From contig DGSK01000063.1 in the NCBI GenBank assembly GCA_002393955.1, positions 1 through 26,614 of the forward strand: a stretch of 26,614 nucleotides of DNA, in the 5' to 3' direction. This stretch comes from Lachnospiraceae bacterium UBA4364 (GTDB lineage: Bacteria; Bacillota; Clostridia; Lachnospirales; Lachnospiraceae). The position numbers and the translations under genes are program-made. Below the pieces are notes generated by a model, which was not told the DNA's origin, did no database searches, and was given only the letters and a program-made list of their open reading frames with translations. Positions within the stretch are counted from its first letter, which is position 1. Each line of letters begins with the position of its first letter. Below, piece by piece: positions 17,878 to 25,172 of the stretch.

Positions 17878-19128
17878 ATGGAGATTATGTACAGATCGGG
17901 GAGTGATAACAATTTCATAAGATTAATGTCTGTACTGGTTGCGGGGGTGCTGTTTTTTGCGATAGTCTACGGCTGCGGACGTATAAACGCCGCAAAGAGC
18001 CTGTCCGAAGCGGGGAAGGGTGTAGCTTCATCCGGGGATTATAAAGCCCCGGAAATAGAAGAAACTACCGGCGAGTACACGGATATGGAGGCGTTGAAAG
18101 ATGCCCGCATAGCACTGGGAATCACACCTGACACAATAAGCCAGAAGTGTAAGGAACAGGCCGGCAGGTATTATTATGATCATATGGATGCGAAGTATCA
18201 TGAGCTTTATGCGGAGATACTTATGATACTGGAAAAGCATGCTTCCGAGGTTCTTATCGATGCATCGAATACGGAGGAAATAAAATATGCCTTTCTGTGC
18301 GTGTTCGGTGACCACCCCGAGATATACTGGATAGAGGGATATTCTTACGGCCACTACAGCGGCTTTCTTAAGGAGGTATTCGTTTTTTCCGGCAAATATA
18401 CTTATACTGAGGCCGAGTGCGAACTGATGCAGCCAAAGATCGATGAGTATGCGGCGGCTGCGACCAGAGGACTTTCAGACTATACATCCCAGTATGAAAA
18501 GGTAAAGCACATATATGATTATGTGGTGAAAAATACGGAGTATGACAAAAATGCTAAGGATAACCAGAATATCCTTTCTGTATTTGTACATGGAAAGTCG
18601 GTCTGCCAGGGGTATGCCAAAGCTATACAGTACCTTCTGAATTCAAAAAAGGTACAGTGCTGCATGGTTACCGGACGTACATACGATGGTACGGGACATG
18701 CATGGAATCTCGTCAGCATAGATGGTGAGTATTATTATCTGGATGCTACCTGGGGGGAAGGCTCCGATATAAGGCCTGTGAATTATGATTTCCTGAATGT
18801 GTCTGATGCGGAGATGGCATCAACACATTTTCCGGATAATCCGGTGGAAATGCCTGCCTGCACGGCGACAGATGCAAATTATTATGTGAGGGAGGGACTG
18901 TATTATTCTGCATATAATGAGCAGAAACTTAAGACTGTGTTTAAACAGGCCCAAAAGAGCGGTGACGGCTATGTTGCAATTAAGCTGGATGATAAGGCAA
19001 CATTTGACAATTTTTATGAAAGGCTTGTAAATCAGAGCGGTGTCTTTAATCTGCTTCCCGAGGGGGTGGGATCTGTGCAGTACACATCAAATGAGAGCCA
19101 GAATATACTGATATTTATTTTTCAGTGA
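17878..19128 (+). CDS. Membrane-anchored transglutaminase-like protein
   Basis: The protein has 416 residues. One N-terminal hydrophobic segment (about 14-32) ends in VYGC, which might be an atypical lipobox (Cys33) or simply a signal anchor; the rest is outside the cell. A transglutaminase/cysteine-protease-like core carries the full triad: Cys243 in SVCQGYA, His274 in GHAWNLV and Asp289 in YYLDATWG. Clostridial proteins of this family are numerous and mostly without known substrate; protease or crosslinking activity are both possible. The first ATG (17878) has no good ribosome site; ATG 17887 has GGAG only 3 bases away, so the start is uncertain. It begins 18 bases after prfC and may be cotranscribed with it. 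Confidence 0.82.
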   Translation: MEIMYRSGSDNNFIRLMSVLVAGVLFFAIVYGCGRINAAKSLSEAGKGVASSGDYKAPEIEETTGEYTDMEALKDARIALGITPDTISQKCKEQAGRYYYDHMDAKYHELYAEILMILEKHASEVLIDASNTEEIKYAFLCVFGDHPEIYWIEGYSYGHYSGFLKEVFVFSGKYTYTEAECELMQPKIDEYAAAATRGLSDYTSQYEKVKHIYDYVVKNTEYDKNAKDNQNILSVFVHGKSVCQGYAKAIQYLLNSKKVQCCMVTGRTYDGTGHAWNLVSIDGEYYYLDATWGEGSDIRPVNYDFLNVSDAEMASTHFPDNPVEMPACTATDANYYVREGLYYSAYNEQKLKTVFKQAQKSGDGYVAIKLDDKATFDNFYERLVNQSGVFNLLPEGVGSVQYTSNESQNILIFIFQ

Positions 19129-19222
19129 GTCGGCAGAAATGATCAAATTAAGTATATCTTTTGAAATCCTAGAATAAAGGTCAACCCAGATGTATTGAAA
19201 CATATAGAATCATTGGCAATTG

Positions 19223-19231
19223 TGATATAAT
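19223..19231 (+). promoter_or_regulatory. Extended -10 promoter for the acyltransferase gene
   Basis: TGATATAAT at 19223-19231 is identical to the extended -10 before cstA. No well-placed -35 is seen; TTGAAA at 19195 is 25 bases away. The 166-base gap 19129-19294 holds this element and a strong ribosome binding site but no clear terminator for the gene before it. Confidence 0.6.
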
Positions 19232-19294
19232 GGGAAACTGTGTTCTGGTAAAAAGATAAAAACGCAAAGACACACTTTTATAGTCGGAGGAGAT

Positions 19295-20359
19295 ATGAAG
19301 AGAAAAGTATATTGTGATTATCTCAGGGTAATAGCAACATTGGCAGTAATTGTACTTCATGTGTCATCCACAAGCTGGCGCCGTACAGATGTTAATGGAA
19401 TGGAATGGCAAGCGTTAAATTTATATGACAGTGTAGTGCGCTGGGCAGTGCCTGTTTTTGTGATGATAAGCGGTTCTCTGTTTTTAAACAGAGAAATATC
19501 AGTTAAAAAAATATATTGTAAGTATATTCTTAGGATAGTAATAGCTTTTTTTGTTTGGAGTGTATTCTATGCACTGACATCGCCTGAATATTATGCAGAT
19601 GGCATTCTTAATGGAGTTATGATGCATAGCGATTTGATTGTTTCAGGACATTTTCATATGTGGTTTTTACTAATGCTTATCGGCATTTACATGTGTATTC
19701 CGTTTTACAAAAAAATTGTTAGTGAAAATTTTTTAATGAAGTATTTCCTGGTATTATCATTTGTTTTTACAATTTTGATACCATGGGGGATTAAGTTAAT
19801 TTTTGATTACGCAGTTGGAACGCATGAGCAATTAACAAAACTGGTCGAAGTAGCTAACTCAAACGTAACTACTATGGGGATGTATACGGTGATGGGGTAT
19901 TCTTTTTATTTTGTGTTGGGATATTATCTTGATAGTGTCGAACTAAGTAAGAAGCATCGTGTAATGATATATATTTTAGGAGCTATTGGATTTGTATTTA
20001 CAATTGTTGTAAATTTGGATTTGGCGTTAAAAACGCAACAGCCGTGCGATAGATATTATAATTATTTCGATGTTAATATATTGCTTGAAGCAGTGTGTGT
20101 TCATACTTTGATCAAATACCAAAAGTATAAAAATGAAAAGATTAATTCTTTTATTTTAATTATTTCAGGCTTTTCTTTTGGGGGATATTTAATACATGCA
20201 TTCTTTATAGAAAAATTTTCGTTGTATTTAGGTTTTAGTACCCTATCATTTAATACTTTAGCATCTGTTCCGGTAGTATCGGGGGTTGTAATTATTTGCG
20301 CAATGCTTGTATCGGCAGTATTAAATAATATTCCGATAATAAAAAAATATTGTGTATAA
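19295..20359 (+). CDS. Acyltransferase 3 family membrane protein
   Basis: This 354-residue polytopic protein has about ten membrane helices. The N-terminus RKVYCDYLRVIATLAVIVLHVSS contains the YLR...A.....LH pattern of the acyltransferase 3 (OafA/WecH-like) family, with the conserved His near residue 22; WAVPVFVMISGSLFL follows. Relatives move acetyl or other acyl groups onto sugars of surface polymers or glycolipids. The start has a strong GGAGGAG site. The gene is plainly richer in A+T than its neighbours, with many AAA, TTA, ATA and TTT codons, which suggests horizontal gain. No sugar or polymer gene is adjacent, so its target cannot be inferred. Confidence 0.87.
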   Translation: MKRKVYCDYLRVIATLAVIVLHVSSTSWRRTDVNGMEWQALNLYDSVVRWAVPVFVMISGSLFLNREISVKKIYCKYILRIVIAFFVWSVFYALTSPEYYADGILNGVMMHSDLIVSGHFHMWFLLMLIGIYMCIPFYKKIVSENFLMKYFLVLSFVFTILIPWGIKLIFDYAVGTHEQLTKLVEVANSNVTTMGMYTVMGYSFYFVLGYYLDSVELSKKHRVMIYILGAIGFVFTIVVNLDLALKTQQPCDRYYNYFDVNILLEAVCVHTLIKYQKYKNEKINSFILIISGFSFGGYLIHAFFIEKFSLYLGFSTLSFNTLASVPVVSGVVIICAMLVSAVLNNIPIIKKYCV

Positions 20360-20405
20360 ATCCGAAATGCAGTGGAGCAATTCGCTGTCACGGCAAAGAA
20401 GATTC

Positions 20406-20434
20406 TTGACGATATGTACAGGATCTGATATAGT
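20406..20434 (+). promoter_or_regulatory. Promoter for the amino-acid ABC transporter operon
   Basis: TTGACG (20406-20411), a 17-base spacer and TATAGT (20429-20434) form a strong vegetative promoter. Transcription would start near 20441, just before the hairpin at 20450-20485. Confidence 0.65.
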
Positions 20435-20449
20435 TGCAATTGTTTTTGC

Positions 20450-20485
20450 AAGGGGGCAAACGGTGTGTTTTGCTCCTTTATTTTT
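20450..20485 (+). promoter_or_regulatory. Terminator-like hairpin in the ABC operon leader (possible attenuator)
   Basis: A 12-bp stem (20450-20461 with 20467-20478, one bulged T and two G-T pairs) closes a 5-base loop and is followed by TATTTTT. By form it is an intrinsic terminator, but it lies between the promoter at 20406-20434 and the start at 20513. It could end transcripts of the acyltransferase gene, attenuate the ABC operon, or both. I recognise no known riboswitch or T-box in the roughly 70-base leader. Confidence 0.55.
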
Positions 20486-20512
20486 GGTTTACAGATTATG
20501 GAGGAGAAAGCT

Positions 20513-21400
20513 ATGAAAAAGAGGTTTTTTGCAGGAATGTGTGCAGTTATAGCAACACTTGGACTGGTTGCGTGCACATCAGAGACAGGTACAGAAACTG
20601 TTACAGAGACAACAGAGACAGAAACTACTGAAACAGAAACAGCAGAAACGGATACAGAGACAGAAGCGTCTTCAGTTATCGATCTTTCAGGCGTGAAGCT
20701 TAAGAGCGACGGTGTGCTTTCCGTAGGATGTGAAGTAGGATACCCTCCTTTTGAGGATTTCGCAGATGACGGAACAACACCTATCGGATACGACATTGAT
20801 ATCATCACAGCTGTTGCGGACAAGCTTGGACTTGAAGTAAATATCATCAATACAGCATGGGACGGCATATTCGCAGGTATAGATGTTAATTATGATGTTG
20901 TGTGCTCTGCCGTTACCATCACGCCTGAGCGTCAGGAGACAATGATCTTCTCGACACCTTATATCAACAATTATCAGTCAGTAGTGCTTCTTGCAGATGA
21001 TGACAAGACCATCAGCTCTTTCAATGACCTTGACGGCATGAGCATTGCTGTTCAGAAAGAAACCACATCAGACATACTTATGAGCGATTATAAATCAACC
21101 GGAACCATCGACGTTCAGATCGTTGCCAACGAGAAAGTTACAAGTTGCTTTACACAGCTTCAGAACGGCGAGGTTGACGCTGTGGTGGTTGACAGCACTG
21201 TAGCAGACGGATATATCAACAGCTCCGATGATTTTGTGATCGCATATAAGGATACAGCTGAGGCTGAGCAGTTCGGTATAGCAATGGGCAAAGAGAATAC
21301 CGCACTTCAGGCAGCCATCAACCAGGCTCTTGCAGAGCTTGAGGAAGAAGGCTACATCCAGGAAACATATGATTACTGGTTCGGAGCTGCAGCAGAGTAA
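20513..21400 (+). CDS. Polar amino-acid ABC transporter substrate-binding lipoprotein
   Basis: The protein has 295 residues from the ATG at 20513 (GGAGGAG site); an upstream ATG at 20465 lies inside the hairpin region. The signal peptide ends in LVAC with lipidated Cys21. A Thr/Glu-rich linker follows (22-54). The rest is a family 3 solute-binding domain: LSVGCEVGYPPFEDF, GYDIDIITAVADKLG, then CSAVTITPERQETMIFSTPY and a C-terminal TYDYWFG. These motifs fit binding proteins for glutamine, cystine, histidine or similar; the exact ligand is not readable. It is first in an operon with the permease (33 bases on) and the ATPase. Codon use is native, unlike the AT-rich gene before it. Confidence 0.93.
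   Translation: MKKRFFAGMCAVIATLGLVACTSETGTETVTETTETETTETETAETDTETEASSVIDLSGVKLKSDGVLSVGCEVGYPPFEDFADDGTTPIGYDIDIITAVADKLGLEVNIINTAWDGIFAGIDVNYDVVCSAVTITPERQETMIFSTPYINNYQSVVLLADDDKTISSFNDLDGMSIAVQKETTSDILMSDYKSTGTIDVQIVANEKVTSCFTQLQNGEVDAVVVDSTVADGYINSSDDFVIAYKDTAEAEQFGIAMGKENTALQAAINQALAELEEEGYIQETYDYWFGAAAE
20576..20674 (+). repeat. Thr/Glu-coding microsatellite-like linker
   Basis: Residues 22-54 of the binding lipoprotein are built from Thr-Glu steps, encoded by many near-copies of ACAGAAAC and ACAGAGAC. It places a flexible, negatively charged tether between the lipid anchor and the binding domain. The repeats make length change by slippage possible. Confidence 0.75.
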
Positions 21401-21432
21401 GAAAAGTGTTGATCGGAGTGAGATCCTAGCCA

Positions 21433-22449
21433 ATGAAAACAGGGTTTTTTAAACAATATTCCAGGCAGCTTATAGCTGCGGCAGTGATACTGGTCATATG
21501 CATAGTGCTGGCAATACTGAAGCCTGCAAAAGAAGAGCTTATGTCCCATACATCTCCTGAAATGCAGAAGATGATAGAGGCGGATGCGTCAAGCAGCAGG
21601 AAACGTGTCACGGTCACATACAACGACCTGTTCATCATCAATTATGCGTCCCTTTCCACATCCGGGGCCAAGGTGATGAGTGAGAAATATGTGGGCTTCG
21701 TCGGCAGGGTGTATCCCGCCGACGAGGGAGTGATGAAGGTCACCGGTCAGATGGTGAATTATACTTACCGTATGCTTGGCTGCAGGGAAAACCTGATGCA
21801 TGGTGCAAAGCTCACGATACTGCTTACGACGCTTACCGTTATATTCGGCGTGGTGCTGGGAACATTACTTGCCCTGGCAAAGATAAGCAAGAAGAAGCTT
21901 CTGTCAGGGGCAGCAGGTGTGTATATCTTCTTTTTCAGGGGAACCCCGCTTCTGATACAGCTTTTTGTGGTATATTTTACGGTTCCCGGAGTGTTCGGTT
22001 TTGCATGGCGTGATCTTTTCAGTGCGTCCGATACCGAGGCTGTGTACAAAGGTGCTTTCCTTGCCGCGCTTATAGCTTTTGGCCTGAATTCAGGCGCGTA
22101 CTGTGCGGAAATAGTCAGGAGCGCCATACAGTCCATAGACAAGGGACAGTTTGAAGCGGCAAAGGCACTGGGCATGAATTATTTCCAGACCATGACCAGG
22201 ATAATCATTCCTCAGTCTGTAAGGCGTATGATCCCAAATGTGAGCAATGAGTTTATTATGGTACTTAAGGATGCGTCGCTGGTATTTGCCATATCGCTTA
22301 TGGATATCACCACGGTATCAAAAAATATCATGACATCGGAGGGGTCGTATCTGGTTTTCATTCCGGCACTTGTAATTTACCTTGTGATAACCGCATTTTT
22401 CGGGTTTATCTTTGATAAGATCGAGAAGAAATTCTCGGTGTATGAGTAA
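21433..22449 (+). CDS. Polar amino-acid ABC transporter permease with N-terminal outer domain
   Basis: This 338-residue protein ends in a HisM/GlnP-type permease core of five helices. The core has HGAKLTILLTTLTVIFG, FFRGTPLLIQLFVVYF and the EAA loop EAAKALGMNYFQTMTRIIIP that docks the ATPase. Ordinary members are about 215-240 residues; here an extra N-terminal helix (about 12-29) and a segment of about 85 residues (30-115), predicted outside, come first. One permease gene only, so it probably forms a homodimer. The ATG at 21433 has GGAG some 14 bases upstream, rather far. Its last codons overlap the open frame of the ATPase gene. Confidence 0.93.
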   Translation: MKTGFFKQYSRQLIAAAVILVICIVLAILKPAKEELMSHTSPEMQKMIEADASSSRKRVTVTYNDLFIINYASLSTSGAKVMSEKYVGFVGRVYPADEGVMKVTGQMVNYTYRMLGCRENLMHGAKLTILLTTLTVIFGVVLGTLLALAKISKKKLLSGAAGVYIFFFRGTPLLIQLFVVYFTVPGVFGFAWRDLFSASDTEAVYKGAFLAALIAFGLNSGAYCAEIVRSAIQSIDKGQFEAAKALGMNYFQTMTRIIIPQSVRRMIPNVSNEFIMVLKDASLVFAISLMDITTVSKNIMTSEGSYLVFIPALVIYLVITAFFGFIFDKIEKKFSVYE

Positions 22450-22462
22450 GGGGGCAGTTACC

Positions 22463-23242
22463 ATGAGTGATAATTACGAATACATACTTAAAACAGAACA
22501 TGTAAGCAAAAGATTCGGTACGCTGGAGGTCTTAAAGGACATAAACCTTGAAGTGAAAAAGGGCGAGGTTATCTGTATAATAGGTCCAAGCGGAGCCGGC
22601 AAATCCACTTTCCTGCGTTCGCTTAACCAGCTGGAAAAGATAACCAGCGGGAAGATCTTCATAAAGGATGAGCTTTTTCTGCATCGTGAAAATGACCATA
22701 CCGTGGAGAGACTTCCAAGAGAGAAGCAGCAGGAGCTCCTGCTGGAAATGGGAATGGTATTCCAGCGGTTCAACCTTTTTCCGCATAAGACGGTTCTGCA
22801 GAATGTCTGTGAGGCTCCGGTCATTGTAAGAAAAGAAAAAAAGGATGAAGTGGAAAAAAGGGCCAGGGATCTTCTGTCAAAGGTAGGACTTTCCGAGAAG
22901 GCAGATGAATATCCAAGCCGTCTGTCCGGCGGGCAGCAGCAGAGGGTTGCCATTGCAAGGGCACTGGCCATGAATCCGGAGATCATGCTTTTTGATGAAC
23001 CTACATCTGCACTTGACCCGGAGTTAGTCGGCGATGTGCTTCAGGTAATGAAGGAGTTAGCTCAGACCGGAATGACCATGTTGTGCGTTACACATGAGAT
23101 GGGCTTCGCCAGAGAAGTGGCAGACAGGGTGCTTTTTATGGCTGACGGCATTATTGCCGAGCAGGGAACTCCTGAACAGATATTTACCAATCCGCAGGCG
23201 GAGAGGACTAAGAACTTCCTGAATGCGATACTGGAAGCGTAA
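22463..23242 (+). CDS. Polar amino-acid ABC transporter ATP-binding protein
   Basis: This 259-residue protein is a complete ABC ATPase of the GlnQ/HisP type. Walker A is GPSGAGKST (41-49), the Q-loop is MVFQRFNLFPH, the signature LSGGQQQRVAIARAL, Walker B IMLFDEPTSALDPE and the switch histidine sits in VTHEMGFAREVAD. It powers uptake through the permease and binding protein encoded upstream. ATG 22463 has a GGGGG site 8 bases before it. ATG 22442, overlapping the permease stop, is in frame and could also be used. No terminator follows; the exporter gene starts 16 bases later. Confidence 0.95.
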   Translation: MSDNYEYILKTEHVSKRFGTLEVLKDINLEVKKGEVICIIGPSGAGKSTFLRSLNQLEKITSGKIFIKDELFLHRENDHTVERLPREKQQELLLEMGMVFQRFNLFPHKTVLQNVCEAPVIVRKEKKDEVEKRARDLLSKVGLSEKADEYPSRLSGGQQQRVAIARALAMNPEIMLFDEPTSALDPELVGDVLQVMKELAQTGMTMLCVTHEMGFAREVADRVLFMADGIIAEQGTPEQIFTNPQAERTKNFLNAILEA

Positions 23243-23257
23243 GGACTAAAGAATAAT

Positions 23258-24184
23258 ATGACTAAGAACCTTAAATATTCCCTCATGTTGCTGCTTACCG
23301 CAGCAATATGGGGTTTTGCTTTTGTAGCACAGACCACCGGCGGTGATGCTGTCGGTCCCTTTAGTTTTAATGCGATAAGGAATCTGATCGGTGCCGCAGT
23401 ACTGGTACCGGTGATAGCGCTGCTTGACCGTCTCGGCTATGGGAAAAAGCCGGAAAGTAGGGCTGAAAAAAAGAAACTGTTTATATCAGGGAGTCTTATC
23501 GGCATAGTGCTGTTTCTCGCAACGAATCTCCAGCAGTTAGGCATCACATACGGAAGGAGTGCAGGCAAGGCGGGATTTCTGACAGCCTGCTATCTGATTC
23601 TTGTTCCCGTGATCGGCTTATTTCTCGGGAAAAAATGCGGAGCACATATATGGGCTGCTGTGGCAATGACTATGGGGGGCATATATCTGTTGAGCGTAAC
23701 TGATGTATCGGGTATTTCATGGCCGGATATACTCCTGCTTCTCAGTGCTCTTTCCTTTGCGGTACAGATAATACTTATCGATAAGTTCGTGGCTGATGTT
23801 GACGGCGTTCGTATGGCGGCTATACAGTTCCTGGTGTGCGGTCTTCTTACCGCTGTCCCGATGCTTATATTTGAGTGCGGCAAGGGGTGGACTGCGGCAT
23901 TTGCTGGATTTGATGCCTGGGGCTCGATACTCTATGCCGGTCTTTTCTCTTGTGGAATAGCCTATACGCTCCAGATTGTCGGGCAGAAAAATGTACATCC
24001 CACACTTGCATCGCTTTTAATGAGTTTTGAGTCTGTGTTCTGCGTCCTGGGAGGATGGCTGCTGCTTGGAGAGCGGCTTACATTGCGTCAGATAACAGGC
24101 TGTGTGATTGTTTTTGCTGCTATATTGCTGGCTCAGTTCGGAGAAATCTTTTTTGCCGGCCGTATCAAGTTGAAAAAGATGTGA
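23258..24184 (+). CDS. EamA/DMT-family transporter
   Basis: This 308-residue protein has ten predicted helices in two EamA repeats. The first starts AAIWGFAFVAQTTGGDAVGPFSFNAIR and the second includes GLFSCGIAYTLQIVGQ and SLLMSFESVFCVLGGWLLLGE, both typical of the family. Members export amino acids, metabolites or nucleotide sugars; the substrate is unknown. It lies 16 bases after the ABC ATPase with a weak AAGGA site, so it may be read as the fourth gene of the amino-acid operon. The promoter of the next operon starts inside its last codons. Confidence 0.9.
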   Translation: MTKNLKYSLMLLLTAAIWGFAFVAQTTGGDAVGPFSFNAIRNLIGAAVLVPVIALLDRLGYGKKPESRAEKKKLFISGSLIGIVLFLATNLQQLGITYGRSAGKAGFLTACYLILVPVIGLFLGKKCGAHIWAAVAMTMGGIYLLSVTDVSGISWPDILLLLSALSFAVQIILIDKFVADVDGVRMAAIQFLVCGLLTAVPMLIFECGKGWTAAFAGFDAWGSILYAGLFSCGIAYTLQIVGQKNVHPTLASLLMSFESVFCVLGGWLLLGERLTLRQITGCVIVFAAILLAQFGEIFFAGRIKLKKM

Positions 24185-24198
24185 ATATTTGGTATAAT
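24170..24198 (+). promoter_or_regulatory. Strong promoter for the Asp23-nusB-xseA operon
   Basis: TTGAAA (24170-24175), a 17-base spacer and TATAAT (24193-24198) match the vegetative consensus almost fully, and TGG before TATAAT adds an extended -10. The -35 lies within the last codons of the exporter gene. Confidence 0.8.
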
Positions 24199-24239
24199 CC
24201 GTAAATGTTTGATGATGGATTCGCACCAGGGAGGTTTTT

Positions 24240-24656
24240 ATGGATGCAAATAATATAAAGCTGGGCGTGGATACAAAGTGTTCCGGCACAGTGGCAGTTG
24301 CCAATGATGTCGTTGCGATAATTGCTTCATTAGCTGCGGCTGAAGTTGAGGGGGTTTCCTCAATGTTCGGCAATATAACTAATGAGCTTATGAGCATGGT
24401 GGGAATGAAGAATCTTACCAAGGGTGTGAGAGTCAGTGTGCTGAACCACACAGTTACAGTTGATCTTTATATCGTTCTGGATTACGGGTATCCGATTCCC
24501 GATACATGCAGGAAGGTTCAGGAAAAAGTTAAGAGTGCTATTGAGACTATGACGGGGCTTGATGTGGCTGATGTTAATATCAGGATAGCTTCCGTTGAGT
24601 TCCCTCAGTCTTCAAGACCTGCAAATACATCAAAGAAAAGAAAAAGGAAAAAATGA
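24240..24656 (+). CDS. Asp23/Gls24 family envelope stress response protein
   Basis: This 138-residue protein is a single Asp23 (DUF322) domain: AVANDVVAIIASLAAAEVEGVSSM near the N-terminus, KGVRVSVLNHTVTVDLYIVLDYG in the middle and KVKSAIETMTGLDVADVNIRI near the end. A very basic tail (KKRKRKK) closes it. Asp23 proteins are abundant, membrane-linked and tied to envelope or alkaline stress; in many Firmicutes a copy stands before nusB, as here. The start has a GGGAGG site. Its stop overlaps the nusB start (ATGA), so the two are translationally coupled. Confidence 0.92.
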   Translation: MDANNIKLGVDTKCSGTVAVANDVVAIIASLAAAEVEGVSSMFGNITNELMSMVGMKNLTKGVRVSVLNHTVTVDLYIVLDYGYPIPDTCRKVQEKVKSAIETMTGLDVADVNIRIASVEFPQSSRPANTSKKRKRKK

Positions 24657-25111
24657 GCAGACATGCGATAAGGAAGCGGCTTTTTATGCTGCTTTTCCGT
24701 TCGGAATTTCATAGTGCGGAAGATATGCCTGAGCAGGAAGAGCTTTTTTTCCGGCAGGAAGATATCGAAGATAAGGACAAGGCACCTGATATTTGGGACG
24801 AAGAGCCGGAAGAGGAGGTTTCAGATCTCTTAGGCGAGGAGGACAGGAAGGAAGTGTCCGAAAAGTTCCATTCTATTATGGCGCTTGTTCCGGAGCTTGA
24901 CAGACAGCTCAATGAAAAGATGACCGGATGGAATACAGAGCGTATAGGCAAGGTTGAGCTTACGATACTTAGGTTAGCTTTATACGAGATAAAGGAAGAT
25001 GATAATGTATCCAGTGCGATTGCCATAAATGAAGCAGTGGAGCTTGCTAAGAGGTATGGGCAGGAGAAATCACCGGAATTCATAAATGGTGTGCTGGCAA
25101 AATTTGCATAG
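24653..25111 (+). CDS. nusB: Transcription antitermination factor NusB
   Basis: NusB binds boxA RNA with NusE (S10) in rRNA antitermination complexes. The N-terminus SRHAIRKRLFMLLFRSEF and the C-terminal half (WNTERIGKVELTILRLALYEI, then AINEAVELAKRYGQEKSPEFINGVL) match the family. At 152 residues it is slightly long; the extra part is an acidic stretch about 25-75 (many Asp/Glu) between the first helices. The ATG overlaps the Asp23 stop by 4 bases, with AAGGAA as site. It precedes xseA by 61 bases. Confidence 0.93.
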   Translation: MSRHAIRKRLFMLLFRSEFHSAEDMPEQEELFFRQEDIEDKDKAPDIWDEEPEEEVSDLLGEEDRKEVSEKFHSIMALVPELDRQLNEKMTGWNTERIGKVELTILRLALYEIKEDDNVSSAIAINEAVELAKRYGQEKSPEFINGVLAKFA

Positions 25112-25172
25112 GCTGCCCCGGTACTGTGTTTTCCATGAAGGGTGCTAATTTCCTAAAGTGAGGCAGACAGGT

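Noticed and set aside
17334..17918. A 194-codon minus-strand open frame over the end of prfC
   Set aside because: Low-complexity Ser/Ile/Pro sequence opposite conserved prfC motifs; a shadow.
20441..20512. T-box or known riboswitch before the ABC operon
   Set aside because: The leader is only about 70 bases and I see no T-box core sequence or known aptamer; only the terminator-like hairpin is supported.
20101..20868. A 255-codon minus-strand open frame across the acyltransferase and binding-protein genes
   Set aside because: Its Ser/Val repeat is only the reverse reading of the Thr/Glu linker, and it crosses two real genes, a promoter and a hairpin.
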